A stretch of DNA of 64,000 nt from Paramecium tetraurelia (lineage: Eukaryota; Ciliophora; Oligohymenophorea; Peniculida; Parameciidae), in contig NW_001798959.1 in assembly GCF_000165425.1 (NCBI RefSeq), positions 78,033 to 142,032 on the forward strand. The letters are read 5' to 3'. Of the stretch, positions 34,746 to 46,734 are shown one piece after another (the stretch's first letter is position 1; each line of letters begins with the position of its first letter). A program made the position numbers and the translations under genes. Under the pieces are notes generated by a model that was not told the DNA's origin, did not search any database, and saw only the letters and a list, made by a program, of their open reading frames with translations.

Positions 34746-37375
34746 TCAAATTTAAACTAATAATAATTATTGTTTGAGTTCTGATATAAGAGCATCTATT
34801 TCAAATTCATGTTGATTAATTTCGAAAATAGCCATAGATATTGAAGTTTAAAATTTTTACAGTAACTTAAAATTGGAATTCAAAGCTTAGATTTGTGTTC
34901 TTATTCGTTTTTCTTACTAAATACTTTCTAATTTCTATTTTTGTTTTTTGCGTTCTTCTAATTTTTCAGACTTGATTTCTTCATAAATTAATGAATGACA
35001 TTTTCCATAAAATAGATCAATCTTATTTTTGTCAACTTTTTCCTTCTTTTAAAATTTGGCAATGTTTCTAATAATATGAACCAACTTCTTTCTCATAATT
35101 CTATCGATGGATTCTTATTTACTCTTCAATATGAAAGACTTAATCATTTCTTCATCGTCGCAAACTTTAACAAAATTGCTCAAGAGTTTTTAGCCAAACT
35201 TTTTTGATTTTTATTTGCTCCAAGCACTATTAACAACTCTATTGTTTATTAAGCTTTGAATAATTCGATAATCAGGATCATCCACAGAAATATTTTAAAT
35301 TTTTTTAGATTTCTAGACATAATACTTAACTTTAGAAATAGCCTAATAATTAATTATAAAAAGTTACTTTTACAAACCTTTCTCTAATAATTTCAAATCT
35401 AGCTTATTTTTAGCCTACAATTTATAACATTAGATCTTGTTAAACACTTTAGTATGGACGATTATCAAACTTTTATTTCAAATTATCCAATTGTTAAGCA
35501 ATCGTATTTTTTCGGTTTAAATACTAATTCTCATTAATAGCATGTCCTCGTCTAATTTTGTTGAGTTTTTCTATTAAAATTAATAATATTTTTACAGCGC
35601 TTCAATTTGGCTTATTGAAATAGTATTATTTTTCTTCTCTTGTACATTTATTGCAATTCAAAAAATTAAGGTGATTCATTTTATAGTTATTCAGAAAAGA
35701 AATGAGCAGAACACATCAAAACAATGCTCTCCTGCAATGCCAAAGCACTCCAGCATCTTGGTGTATATTCAATTGATTCAATCTCACCAAAGCATGTTCC
35801 TTCCATTACGCTTATGATAGATTCTCCATGTGCATCACATAATCTCACATCTCCTTTGATAAGAAAATAGAAATCATTGGCACTTTATCCTATATGATAT
35901 ATAGTTTCAAATTGTTAATAGCAGGCTAAGGAACAATTGGGTAATATAGCTGCAGAGAAGTTAATGTCATTAGACATAAAAGGAATGGTTCTAAATATTT
36001 CTTTGTGGACAGCTGCCATCATATACAAAATTAATGGGTGTGGCAATTCAGAAAGTATCCTCTTAGCATCGTCAGCCCAGAAGGGATTGTACTGAATATT
36101 ATATTTTGTAAATCTAAACAGGTCATCTTGCATCCATTCAGGCATGTTTACACTTATGTCTTCCAAATTAAATAGTTAATCGTCAAATTCTTAGTTGGGA
36201 TTGGATTAAATCAAAATGAATGTGATGTTTCCGATAGTGAATGAATAATATCCAACTCCTATTAGCATCCAAATGTTTACAAGTAAGTATTCATCAGAAT
36301 TATGGGCCTCGATATCCCCATAGCCTATTACTGTTATAGTTTGATACGCCCAAAAGAAGGCTTAGACCAATTGAGTGAATTGATCCTTCTCATTAAAGTT
36401 ATAATAAGATAACCAGTTTGTATTCTCGTTGAATCTGCAAATCCACAACCACAAACAAGCAAATAAGTGATTGAGTACTATCATTTCCATAAATATCTTC
36501 ATCAACTTCTTGAGTCTCAAATCCAGATTATATTCACTTCTGATTACTAATTCATCTTTAATTGCTCTCTACTGTTTCAAAAGATCAAGGGATTAATTGT
36601 ATGCGACTCTTCTTTCAAATAGGAAAAATCGAAATAATCTAATTAGTTTTAATATTTTGAGTCCAGTTAAATTAAAATCAGGGAGTACTGAGATTAGGTC
36701 AAACATAAACCAACCACTTAAATAATGTTAAGCAATATCCTTAAAGTTGTAAATCAAATCAAGTTATTTATTGACGTGACAAATAAAAAAATTCATGATT
36801 AGATCCAACCAAAATATTATTTGTATTGCCAATGTTAGTTGACTGCCTACTCCCTCTATTATATTTTATATAATGTACTTCAAAGTCGAATGCAACTTGC
36901 AAGGGAAATAAAATTGCTGCAAAATCAGTGCATAAATTTATAATTAATCCCCATATAATATAAGGGATATCATCTGGAAATAGAGGTAATAGGCTTCTTC
37001 TTTTGTAGGCATAGCGTAAATTTTGAGTCCTCAACTGTTCAGCATAATTCCTTAGTTCTTCTATGAAGTGTTAGGCATTAATGATCTTCCTGATTAGCTT
37101 TTAAAATTATAGCTTCCTGTCTTGCCGCTGAGAATTAGTGGGGGAGATAGTAGCTGTTGTGGATAATTGTATGCTTACATATAAAACTGATTATCTTACA
37201 AATTTTTTACTGTTTTAGCTCTGTATTTTCTTATGTTATTATTTATGGGTTGTAGAAATCCACTATGAGTTTGTATCAGGCCAACTTAAGATCCCATTTC
37301 TGTAAATTGCCTCTGACTACTCCAGGTATGTAATGTCTCATTATCCTCCTTGTGTTTAAAGGGATGAATTTTCAT
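34746..37375 (-). CDS. Cyclic-nucleotide-domain voltage-gated K+ channel (copy B)
   Basis: 840 residues after removing four introns (26, 25, 25 and 31 nt). The channel core begins after about 130 residues. It has S1-S3, an S4 with basic residues (LKILKLIRLFRFFLFERR), S5 (MEMIVLNHLFACLWLWI), pore AFFWAYQTITVIGYGDIEAH with the GYGD filter near residue 333, and S6. A C-linker follows, then a CNBD (FETIYHIGQSANDFYFLIKGDVRL...GTCFGEIESI). The last 250 residues are basic coiled coil. It belongs to the EAG/HCN/CNG-like K+ channels greatly expanded in Paramecium. It is head-to-tail behind copy A with 176 bp between them. Ligand binding is uncertain because the PBC Arg region is diverged. Confidence 0.87.
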
Positions 37376-37551
37376 TAATTTATGTTCTTGGAAAAATACT
37401 TTTTAATATTTAACTGCGTACTAATTAAAAATACTTAATTTCTAAGATTACAGATCACTTAATGAGGTGAAATGGAAAAGTCGAGGATGATATGACCATT
37501 TTTACACTTAGTTAAAATCAAATTAATTTAGTTGGGGAATTATAAAATATT

Positions 37552-40399
37552 TCAATCAGTTAAAGGGGTATATTGACTTGGCTTTATTTTCGATTTTCTA
37601 ATAATGCTTTGTATGTGTTCAGATCTAATTGTTCTTCTGGGTTTTTGAAGTTTTTGGAGGATTTTATCTAAATTGAAGTGAGTAAAATAGTAGGTTGTAA
37701 TAAAATATCTATCTAATTCAAAATCCACTCTCTAAATTTAATTAGGAGAATCGCTTGGTCTTAAGGAAATAACTTCGTCCAACTAGTTAACCATGTTACT
37801 ACCAGTGACCTCAGATTTAGATAGAGATTTTGCAGGCATTTCAAGATCCATGTTTGAATACGAACTTGAATTATTTTTCCTTAGTTTTTAGACACTTTAT
37901 TAAGTTTATTGAGTTTATTACACTTATTATTACTACTATTACGGGACTTGATCTTATGAGATACAAGTAATGTTGGTAAATCTATTATTAGATATTTGAG
38001 TCAATCTCTAAAGAGTTTTATGTCTATTATCTGCTTTCCTTCTGAATGAGTTTTAAGCTCTGAGAACCTTAGGTTCTGGTTCAGGAGTTGGATGAAATTT
38101 AACCTTCTTCTGTTCCATACTTTGCAGATGAGAGTATTTCGATGATTTAGGAGTTTTAGTTTTATTAAATTAGGAACTGGATTCATTACTACTGGAGGAA
38201 TCACTGCTGAATTGTTCGAATCCTGTAAATCCTCTTAACATGGATTTATTAGACTTTTGACTTTTCAATGTTTTGATTATTCTTCCATTTTGATCATCCT
38301 CCATGTTGAAACCCAGCATATCTAGATATTAATCTGTTAAATCATCTATTGAAATGATGTTATCATTAACAATAATGGCCAAAGCGTGTTCTCTTATGAT
38401 GTTCCTCTGAAACATTCTCTTCATCTCCACTCTATTATGGGAGGCCCTTATCATATCTTCTGACATCATAAACTTCTTTCTGATTCTATCTTAGTTAAAA
38501 TGCACGAAAACTAAAGGACAACTAATTGAATTCAGAAGTATACTTCTTAAATTGATGTGTCCATTTGCAAATGCAACAAACCTCTCCATAATTTTACTTC
38601 TCCTCTGTAAACAACATTTGATCTCGAAGCATGCAGTAATTCTCTTCTTCTAAAGCATCTTCACGAACAACCCTAAGAAAATCCTCATAACTATATTTAG
38701 AATGAAATTAAACTTGATAAATGCAATCTAACAGAATTTGGTAGATCTAATAGAGTAATCATAACGTGCCTAAGTAATAAATTCTTTTTCACCCACAAAT
38801 TTGCCTTCCTCAATAGTGGCAACAATAGTTTCTCTCAACTTCTAATCACCTTAAAATTACTCAAAATAAGAAATTACAAATCAAACTCAATTATCCACTT
38901 TAGATAAATATAAGTTTATTAGCTTAATCATTTTGTGTTGCTATAATCTCTTCAGGGGCTACCTTAAGTTCATGTACATATGAACACAATTTTTGAACAC
39001 TTTTCAATGATAAGGTCTACTTGATTAATCTGGATTTCTTCAACATTTCACAATACATATCTATTGCAACCTACTCTTTTAACTTCTTATCTAGATTGAC
39101 CATCATTTTTTCGCCCAATTCATTGTAATCTTGTTCCATCCTTAAAAAGTATTCGAAGTATTTCCTAACCTACAACATTAATTATTTGTTAATATTTTTC
39201 TTCTTAAGGAAGTTGTTTATGTGCATCATTTACTACTTGAATTACTGTTCTTTCTCAGTCAGTTATCTTAAAATATTTCCAATACTCGATATTGTGTATC
39301 CGAATAGACCACATATCACCATAGCCATTAAAATCACATAGATTCTCTCTAAATCGGTCTGAGGTACTATATCACCATAACCAATAGTTAAAGTAGTAAT
39401 TGTACTGAAATAGAAAGCGTGTATGTATTTTGTGAGCCAACTTGCATCAGTGATATTCTTGGCTATCAACCATGAATTCTTCCCATTCTCCAATTGGTTT
39501 TCTCCTATCAAATTCCATAAGCATGCACAAAAATGAGACACAAAAAGTACCAAAAACATAGATTTGAAGAGTTCCAATATGGTTTGCACATTGATTGATG
39601 GGTTTGTGACTTCCTCAATTGCTTCAATCATCGATTTCACCTTCGTCACTCTCAATAACAAAATGTATTCTGTGTAAGGCACTGAATAAGATGACAAAAT
39701 AAATGGAATTACAATCATCAAGTCCCACCATAATTGAAGACTTGCATAATGTTTTAGAATTTCCTACTTATCTCTATGAATTTAACCTTGGCTATAAAAA
39801 GCAGTAAAGAATGTCAGTATTATATCGATCACAAAGGTCCAAGAGGGCAAGGTCTCTAAAAATATACTACTCAGAAAGTCTTCTCTTTCAAAACCAAATC
39901 CCAACTTCATCGGAATGTAGAATATGTTGATGATAATTTGGGTTAATACAAAAATGTCCCAAATTATTTTAATATTTGAGTCGGGATCCAAAACAGGCAA
40001 CTAATTCAAAATCCATTTCAAATTCTGCATTACTTATTCGACTTTATTCAATTTATGCAATAAATTATCTGCGTCGCTTGCTTAATCCTGAATCAAATCC
40101 ACTATCTCATTTGTTAATGATTTGAACTTGACCTCCATCGAATGAGTTTTCATTTACTTTACAAATTTAGTGATATAAAACATTATTCTCAGCCCTCCAT
40201 GGACCCACAAATTAGTTTTTTCCTTGATCTCTATTTGGAGCATGCTCTTACTATCCTCCTCCATATCAGGGTCGGGATCAGGACTCAAGATATCTCCTTT
40301 AAAAGCATTTTAGACAGGTTATTGTATTTCAATCTTTCTATTTGAACATACATTTGGCTCGAATGATGCATCCTCGCTATTGTTATCACAATGAGGCAT
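37552..40399 (-). CDS. Cyclic-nucleotide-domain voltage-gated K+ channel (copy A)
   Basis: 939 residues with one intron (38850-38877). After an N-terminal 110 residues come S1 (IKIIWDIFVLTQIIINIF), S2-S4 (EYILLLRVTKVKSMIEA has few charges, so S4 is weak), and S5 (FLVLFVSHFCACLWNLI). The pore is IHAFYFSTITTLTIGYGD near residue 336, then S6 and a C-linker. The CNBD begins LCSYVHELKVAPEEII and is split by the intron (IEEGKFVGEKEF). The C-terminal 250 residues are polar, with a run of Gln from TAG/TAA codons. A naive reading could start a second gene at 37851, but that ATG is internal and the frame runs on to TGA at 37552-37554. Confidence 0.88.
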
Positions 40400-41183
40400 G
40401 GTGAACCCTTAACGATACTTCAAAATTCCTTTGAATGTTTGACTCTTAATTACTAAATAGCTTACCTTCTTTATTTCTAAGTTCCCAAATCAGATTCAAA
40501 GAGTAATGACATTATTTTAATTTTACTTTAATTATATTGTTTTTCATATTTGTATGAATACTAATATTAGTTGGTAATAATAATGCTATTCATCTATTCA
40601 GCACTTAACAAAGAACGTATCCTCATATAATTTATTACAATTACAAGATTATCAATTAAAGATTTTATATATAAACTCTAAGATATTGAGCAACTACTTA
40701 ATTAAAATTGTATGAGCTTCTGAAATGAGAGTACAAAAGGAGGAGTTGGAAAAAGAACATTTAAAAACACTGTTAATATTAAAACTATAGAATCAGTAGT
40801 TTAGATAAATAATTAAGGTTATTGTGTATCTGATGCATCTTTAATATATTTACTGTCTCAAAATTATTGATTTATAGATAATTCTTAATTTACCATATAA
40901 ATAAACATCTTTTAAGCAATTTGAAATCTAATTAATGAAAAATTTAATCATTTTTAATTACTAATAGACTCTAGCCATCATTTTTACCCTTAAATTTGCT
41001 ATTGCATTGCTTTGCAACTGAGTATATAATAATTAATTATCAGATTCTATATTTTTAACTATTTAGAGATTGAAATAGGAAAACGAACATAGGTGAGTTG
41101 GATGACAGAAATGTTAAATCGCTAAATATTGAAGAGTGATTTAGTTTTATGTATTTAATCATTCAAATTCAATATTTAATTAA
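40400..41183. other. Intergenic with one doubtful 98-codon ORF
   Basis: Between the divergent K+ channel and the next plus-strand gene. A plus-strand frame from ATG 40725 to TGA 41021 (MRVQKEELEKEHLKTLLILK...) is open and begins with a charged helix. It soon becomes hydrophobic, AT-driven sequence with no recognisable domain. I do not count it as a gene. Confidence 0.45.
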
Positions 41184-41964
41184 ATGGATAATTATTTCAC
41201 AATCATAAGTTTACTTGGACTTAGAAATTAGAATCTACCTCCATTTAGGTGAGTATTAATTGTAAATACAATAGAGAAGCTCGTTTGAAGAGATACAGAT
41301 CGATCAAGAAGATGGTTGAATTGATTGAGACAGCTGGATGGACTTAGCCAAAAGTGCCATTCAATGCCTTTTGCTTGAGTTCTCAAGATCGTAAGAATAC
41401 TCATTTGAATATGTATTTTAGCCGAGTGGGAAGATGATATGACCTATCCCGTTATAGAGTATAATAAGTTTGGGTATTAGGCTATGGCTTTTGGAATGAA
41501 TTTGGTAAATAATATTTTCAAGATGTATTATATAGTTCCTGTATGCATACAATTATAATGTGATAACACAAAACATCAGATTCAGAACTTTTAGATACTT
41601 ATTCCCTGTTGTTTAGTGTTTTATATTTGGCAGAATATATTTCGAATACAAATCTGAATTAACAAAAGTCAATTTGTTCGATGAGTATGTTCAATTAAGA
41701 GCATAGGAGTTGGTGAAGGAGAACGAGTTTCTTTTGGAACACGAAGGTTAGTATGCATTCATGATTTGAATAGACATCAAGAGATTCGTGTGGTGGTATG
41801 AGGATTACAAGGAGACATTATGCAGAGTCCATAGACAAGCTAATGATCACGCAGCCACTGACTTCAAAGACTCTGAATTGATATTGCAAGACTTTATCCG
41901 CAGATACACAAATCCCAATTCAGCAAGACCACTCAATATTTAAGAGAAAGGAGTTTTATTCTGA
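41184..41964 (+). CDS. Conserved-looking hypothetical protein
   Basis: 221 residues after removing four introns (26, 31, 31 and 27 nt); the length closes exactly. The body is moderately basic with many aromatics (EWEDDMTYPVIEYNKFGYQA; RFRTFRYLFPVVQCFIFGRI, the last a possible single membrane helix), and the C-terminus is hydrophilic (RRYTNPNSARPLNIQEKG). Codon use is more GC-rich than flanking DNA, as in highly expressed genes of this window. The profile is like small ciliate mitochondrial inner-membrane subunits, but I recognise no family and offer that only as a guess. Confidence 0.7.
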
Positions 41965-42262
41965 AATTATTATTCCAAAATAAATAAATATTTTACACAC
42001 AATAACATCGTATATGTTGGCAATTTAGATTTTCGTTTTGATAGTCTCAACACTCTTTGGGTTATTATTTTAATCGCAAATATGCCCTAACATAATATAC
42101 GATTGCGTTAAATTGTTTATATTTAGCACCCTTTTGATAGAACACTATTGGATACTCATAGGTTTATTTCTATTTATTTGGTTAAGAGAATTAATAAAAA
42201 AGTTTGATCCTGAAAAAAAATTAGAACTACCTAATATGTAATAGCCATTATAATAAAACACC

Positions 42263-43072
42263 ATGCAGAGTTCAAAAGCAAAGTTATCATCTTTATCCGT
42301 AGAAGTTATAGAATCTGCAGTTGAGGCAGTCCAGATCTACGATCATTTCACTGGGGAAAGCTAGTATGCTATCATATAGAAGGCTGATAAGAGTTAATTG
42401 GCATAGTTAGGAATTACTTTGAAGAATACAGTATTATTGGAAAAGGGCAGGGTGCTGGATTCAAACTAGACTTCCAAATTACTGTCTTAAATAGATAACC
42501 AGAAAAAAGGGAGTGATGCTCAATAAATCTCAATTAAATACGAAGATAATAGTGAATATTTAAGAAATTAAAACAGAGTTCAGAAATCAATTCCATTTAA
42601 AATTGGTGACTTTGACCAATAAATGGGGGAAATCATTTAAGTTGAGATCTTGTCTAATGAATAATTGGATAATTAATAACAGGGGTATTAGCCCTAAGAG
42701 CAAAATCATGTTTAGTAACAAATCGTTTTTGAGTATATTCTCTTAGTAATTTTATATGGTATTAATAAATATTATATATTAGCTGGTGGAATATCTTAAG
42801 TGAAAAACATCTACCTATAATTATTTGATTCATTATTATTTGGAGTAGTAATACATAGTGGAGTTAAAAGATAGCAACTTTTTACTTTAACTCATCTGTT
42901 TATTAATCTAAGCATCATATTGGGATGCTGCCTGATATATACTTTAGGGATTTACTTAAGGTTTCAAATTTTCATAATTGGGGGACTGGTTTTATCATTT
43001 TAGAAAGTGAATCCCAATTTGTAAATGGTAATAATTCCATTGACTACTTTGCTGAATATATTTATAATCTGA
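42263..43072 (+). CDS. Tetraspanning membrane protein, unknown
   Basis: A single exon of 269 residues. Residues 1-150 are soluble and polar with many Gln (from TAA/TAG). Residues 150-269 hold four hydrophobic helices: VFEYILLVILYGINKYYIL, LQLFDSLLFGVVIHSGV, LTHLFINLSIILGCCLIYTLGIYL and FIIGGLVLSFQ...VIIPLTTLLNIFII. Transcription is convergent with the next gene. The hydrophobic half resembles small Paramecium membrane proteins in layout (compare 24080-24744) but not obviously in sequence. Confidence 0.65.
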
Positions 43073-43198
43073 TATAAATAATTCACCAAATATTAAATAA
43101 TGTTGACATGGTTGTGATTAATTCTTAAATTTAGTTTTAGATTGAAGACATTATTAAATTTAATCTTGAACTAAATATATATATATAGGAAAATGTTA

Positions 43199-43852
43199 TC
43201 AAATTAAATCTAGACCGTCTGAAGTACTACTGTTAAAAATATATTATGAAAATACCCATTCGCATTCGACTACTCTTTGTCAATCTTAGAGATGAGCTAT
43301 TTAATCCTTTCTTCGTTTTCCTATTTATAATTCAATCTTACTTTTTAACCCCTCAATAAATCTTAACGATTTTTTTAAGTTTCTTATAATAAAAACATAT
43401 TAACTGTATGCATTTCATCCTGTTGTATTTTCATTTATTCAATTTCTTGCTCTAAGTATTAAATCGTCTATTGCAAACTTTAACTAGTTTAGGTGTGCAT
43501 TCGAATAGGCGATTGAAGGCCTTAGTTACACAATTTGAGACTTGGATATTCAGCCGAATGAGTTGCTTTTTGATAAGGAGTATGTTTTACAACTACACTC
43601 CGAGATTTGACTGAGATTCAGATCGGCTTTTTCTTTGGATTGTTGTTTTCCAAAGTTGAATAAGTTATTATACATTCCTTGGGTGTTTACATCAAGTTTT
43701 TCTACAATTTGTTAAGTTTAAGTAGCCATTTATTGTATTTTCTGTATAATCAATTTGGTTTCATTATATTCGAAATCATCATCTTTAACTAAAAACTCAT
43801 GATTAATTTAGAAATAATTTCCACTCGATTTGGTTCTTCGATGCTTAGACAT
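43199..43852 (-). CDS. Coiled-coil hypothetical protein
   Basis: 202 residues after removing two introns (19 and 26 nt). The protein starts MSKHRRTKSSGNYFQIN. From residue 40 to 190 it is dominated by Lys/Glu/Gln heptads (LQQTIQYLEQEIEQMKIQQDEM; KQENEERIKQLISKIDKEQ). No other domain is visible. The 19-nt intron (gtcaaatctcggagtgtag) has an unusual GTC start. It is required to avoid an in-frame TGA. Confidence 0.65.
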
Positions 43853-43969
43853 ATAATAAAAAATTAAATAATTAAATTTTAATCACTTTGCCAATACTTT
43901 TTGATTCTCAAGATTACGATAAATATACATTAATATACTTGTTTTATATGTTGTACAGATAAAATACTC

Positions 43970-44386
43970 TCACAATCCTTTAATTTTATCTTCAATGAAT
44001 TGCTTTTCAGCCTCGCTGACTTCAATTGCGAAATCTTTAACTGCCACAGATGAACACTTTCTTGACTTGATTTTCTTTGTCTTTGTCAAAAACTTTGAAA
44101 TTCCGATCCATTCTCCCAACAAAGCACCCTTCTCGACTCTCCAAACTGGAATTTGGAATTGCTTAGCCAAAGCAACAACTAATTTTTTGTATGTCTCCTC
44201 TGAACAATCATCAGCCAACACAATAAACTTAGCCTATTCCAATATATATCAATAATCAACTTATTTGCTTTCAATTGCTTTGCAGACTTCATGTACACCC
44301 TTTGATAATTATCCTCTATGTAAAGAAGTTTAGACAACTCTTTTTAAGGTAGTGAGCTCTTCTGATAATTATTCAACCTCTGCCAT
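43970..44386 (-). CDS. RPS12: Ribosomal protein eS12
   Basis: 129 residues after removing one 27-nt intron near 44234. The L7Ae-like fold of eS12 is recognisable: the RGQLSKGVHEVCKAIESKQ helix, then AKFIVLADDCSEETYKKLV, ALAKQFQIPVW, and the long basic tail with SRKCSSVAVKDFA. eS12 is a component of the small ribosomal subunit. The coding sequence is more GC-rich and uses CAA/CAG-poor, AAG-rich codons, consistent with high expression. An antisense 86-codon frame here is a shadow. Confidence 0.95.
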
Positions 44387-44494
44387 AATGAAAAATATTT
44401 TAAATCTTTATTTTAAATTAAAAAACAAAAAGAAATATAAGTGAAATAATCCTACACAAAAATTATAATAAAGCTTTCATTGTTTTGAAAAATC

Positions 44495-45898
44495 TCATTG
44501 TAAAATGATCTAACAATTCTCCTATTTCTACTCAAAAGAACTTGAATCATGTTTCACCAATAAAAACTTCAAATCATCAGAATGTTTAATTTTTACAGTC
44601 TTTACTATTTTTGGTTCCTCCACATAATTCACCTTCAATCTAATTTTCAGTAATCTCCTCTACTCCTCCTTCTTCTATAGCATTTTCAACATCACCTCCT
44701 TTTTTGCTTACTCCTACCTCATCTTCTGGATTTCCTTCCTCTGTTACTCCATTGAGGCTTCAATGTTGTTCAATTGTCTCTGATAATGAGAGTAAAAATG
44801 TTCATAATCAGCTCTGACTCCATCAAAAACTGAAGCTCTGTTTCTATCGACCAACATCAATTTGACTTTCTTTTTATTTTTTTTGGTTCTATCTTAAATG
44901 AGGAGAGTTCTGTTAAAAGTAGAATAAACTAACTATTGATTAGATTAATAGACTCCAATTTTAGAATAGTTGTCGAGATTCCAATCTGAAAGTACAGTTG
45001 GTTGTTTGGGCCAGAGCACTTGCTTGTCCTTGATTGTTGAATATTGATCGTCCATAAATTCAATCAGTGTTTAGGAGATTAAGGGAGGAGTGAATTAATA
45101 GGCACACTCTGGATCCTGACATGAATCAAAAATCTTAGATCTATGATCCTTATTTTCTTAAGGTTCTTCTTCTTTGAGGGCTAGTCTTAGGTCTTTGAGT
45201 GTGTTGAATATTTCTTAGCAATTGTTAAACGTATTTGTAAATTCTTGCTCATCTTATTTAATTAGTTTTAATTTTAATAGTTCACGCTACTTAATTTAAG
45301 AAATAAGCTGGAGAGCAATCAGATTCTCATTGTAGATGATCTGTCTACCAACGTCAAATTCAGGAAGTTAGATATTGAGTCGTTTTAACCTTTTTTGTTT
45401 GTAGGATCTACGAGGACGAAATGCCATATTCATTCTGTAACTAGTGATGAATATAAAAATGATTTTTTTACTCATTCTCCTGAGCCCTCATGAACACTCG
45501 TAACAGAGGCCGTTGAAGACGATCAACCTTAGCATTATAATATTCTGGAGGGTAATTAATGGAATTCAGCAATTCATATTGGCAAACATAGTTCCGAGTG
45601 TTAGATAGGTTATTCCTGATGTCTAGTTATTGGATGGTGAGTGGATCTACTCCAGCTGCTTAATCTTCTTCGTCACAAGAATATTCGTTTTCGTCTGGAT
45701 ATGTAATATTTGTATGAATATAAGTAGGAGGAATTTTAAGGGTTAGTTGAGGTAAGCCTTCCACAGTCGTGAATTTAGGTATTTCTATCTGCTTGCACTC
45801 TCTTTCCTAACAAAAATTCTGAGATTTCTTACCTTCTGACTTTCTGCTTCCCAAACTTCACATTTCTAAAGTGGCACATTTGGATCGACCTGCCTCAT
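44495..45898 (-). CDS. EPL1: Enhancer-of-polycomb-like protein (Epl1/EPC)
   Basis: 448 residues after removing a 26-nt intron (near 45820) and a 31-nt intron (near 45453). Without the second intron the sequence looks like two separate genes. Joining them restores RAQENDYRMNMAFRPRR, which aligns with the EPc core AF-R-R-R...K...LI-x-I-K-R-E pattern (here MAFRPRRSYKQKRLK and QLISQIKQRELLKLKLI). Upstream is an acidic DEEDQAAGVDPLTIQQLD segment like the D-x-D-E-x-D stretch of Epl1. Epl1 is the scaffold of the NuA4/piccolo histone acetyltransferase. The C-terminus is Gln/Lys coiled coil. Family assignment is moderate, by pattern only. Confidence 0.72.
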
Positions 45899-46734
45899 TA
45901 AAATAAAGATTTAATATATGCAAATATTTTAACCAAAACTTTTTAAAATCAATTCACCTATCAACAAATGCTCAAAACTCCACTCAAAAACACAATATAT
46001 TTAAAGGAATTCACAACTTCATTTGATAAATTTTTTTATTTTATTTATTTTATTAATTATCCAATCATCATTATTTTTTTCAAAACTATCATCATCATCC
46101 ATGCTCCCTATCTCATTCGCCATCCCTAAATCCACCAATCTAATTTAACTTACGTTCTCCCCATCTCACGATTCCCTACTTCCTATTCTCAAAAGTTCTC
46201 ACAATCATATCTAAGATTTTGATCGTTTGTCCTCTCAACTACCTTATCAAAAATAGCGAACCAAAGAAATATCATTAATATTATCTCAATAACAATATCC
46301 TCACTCAAACAACCACAAGAAAATGAAAATAAACCCATTATAATACAATATTATTTCTTTTTATATAATTTCTCATATTTTTATATTTCATAATTAACAA
46401 TTATAATCACAACTTCATTTCACTGTTTTTCTATCTCCCCCCAATCTCCACAATTATTCCTAACAAACAACTCAAAAACTCATAGTTAGACATAATATTT
46501 AACTTTTCGCAATATATCATTTAATCAGTATAATGTCTAATCTAATTTATCTATTGGTATCTTAATAATTTTAGATTATTGCAAAAAGGTTTTTATTTAT
46601 CCTTTCCTCTCCAAAAGGACTTCTTAGTATGTTAGACAAGGTGTATATGAAAATAATTGCAAGGGTGTTGTATAATTATAAGAGTTTTGATTTAGGGTAT
46701 TAACCTGAGAATTAGGATTTTATTTGATAAATTA
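45899..46734. other. Spacer with strong G-poor, C-rich strand bias
   Basis: From about 45950 to 46500 the plus strand is notably poor in G and rich in C and pyrimidine runs, unlike the other spacers. The minus strand holds a 49-codon frame (46338 to 46189, MGLFSFSCGCLSED...) and some further open stretches. I could not join these into a gene with canonical introns. The bias may mark an unresolved, diverged minus-strand gene or a relic. Confidence 0.45.

Noticed and set aside
37552-37851. Apparent start (MDLEMPAKSLS...) of the second K+ channel at 37851
   Set aside because: The frame is continuous with the tail of copy A and ends in TGA at 37552-37554; copy B starts at 37375.
40725-41021. 98-codon plus-strand frame MRVQKEELEKEH...
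   Set aside because: No domain, hydrophobic AT-driven second half, and no join to further exons; kept only as a note in the spacer entry.
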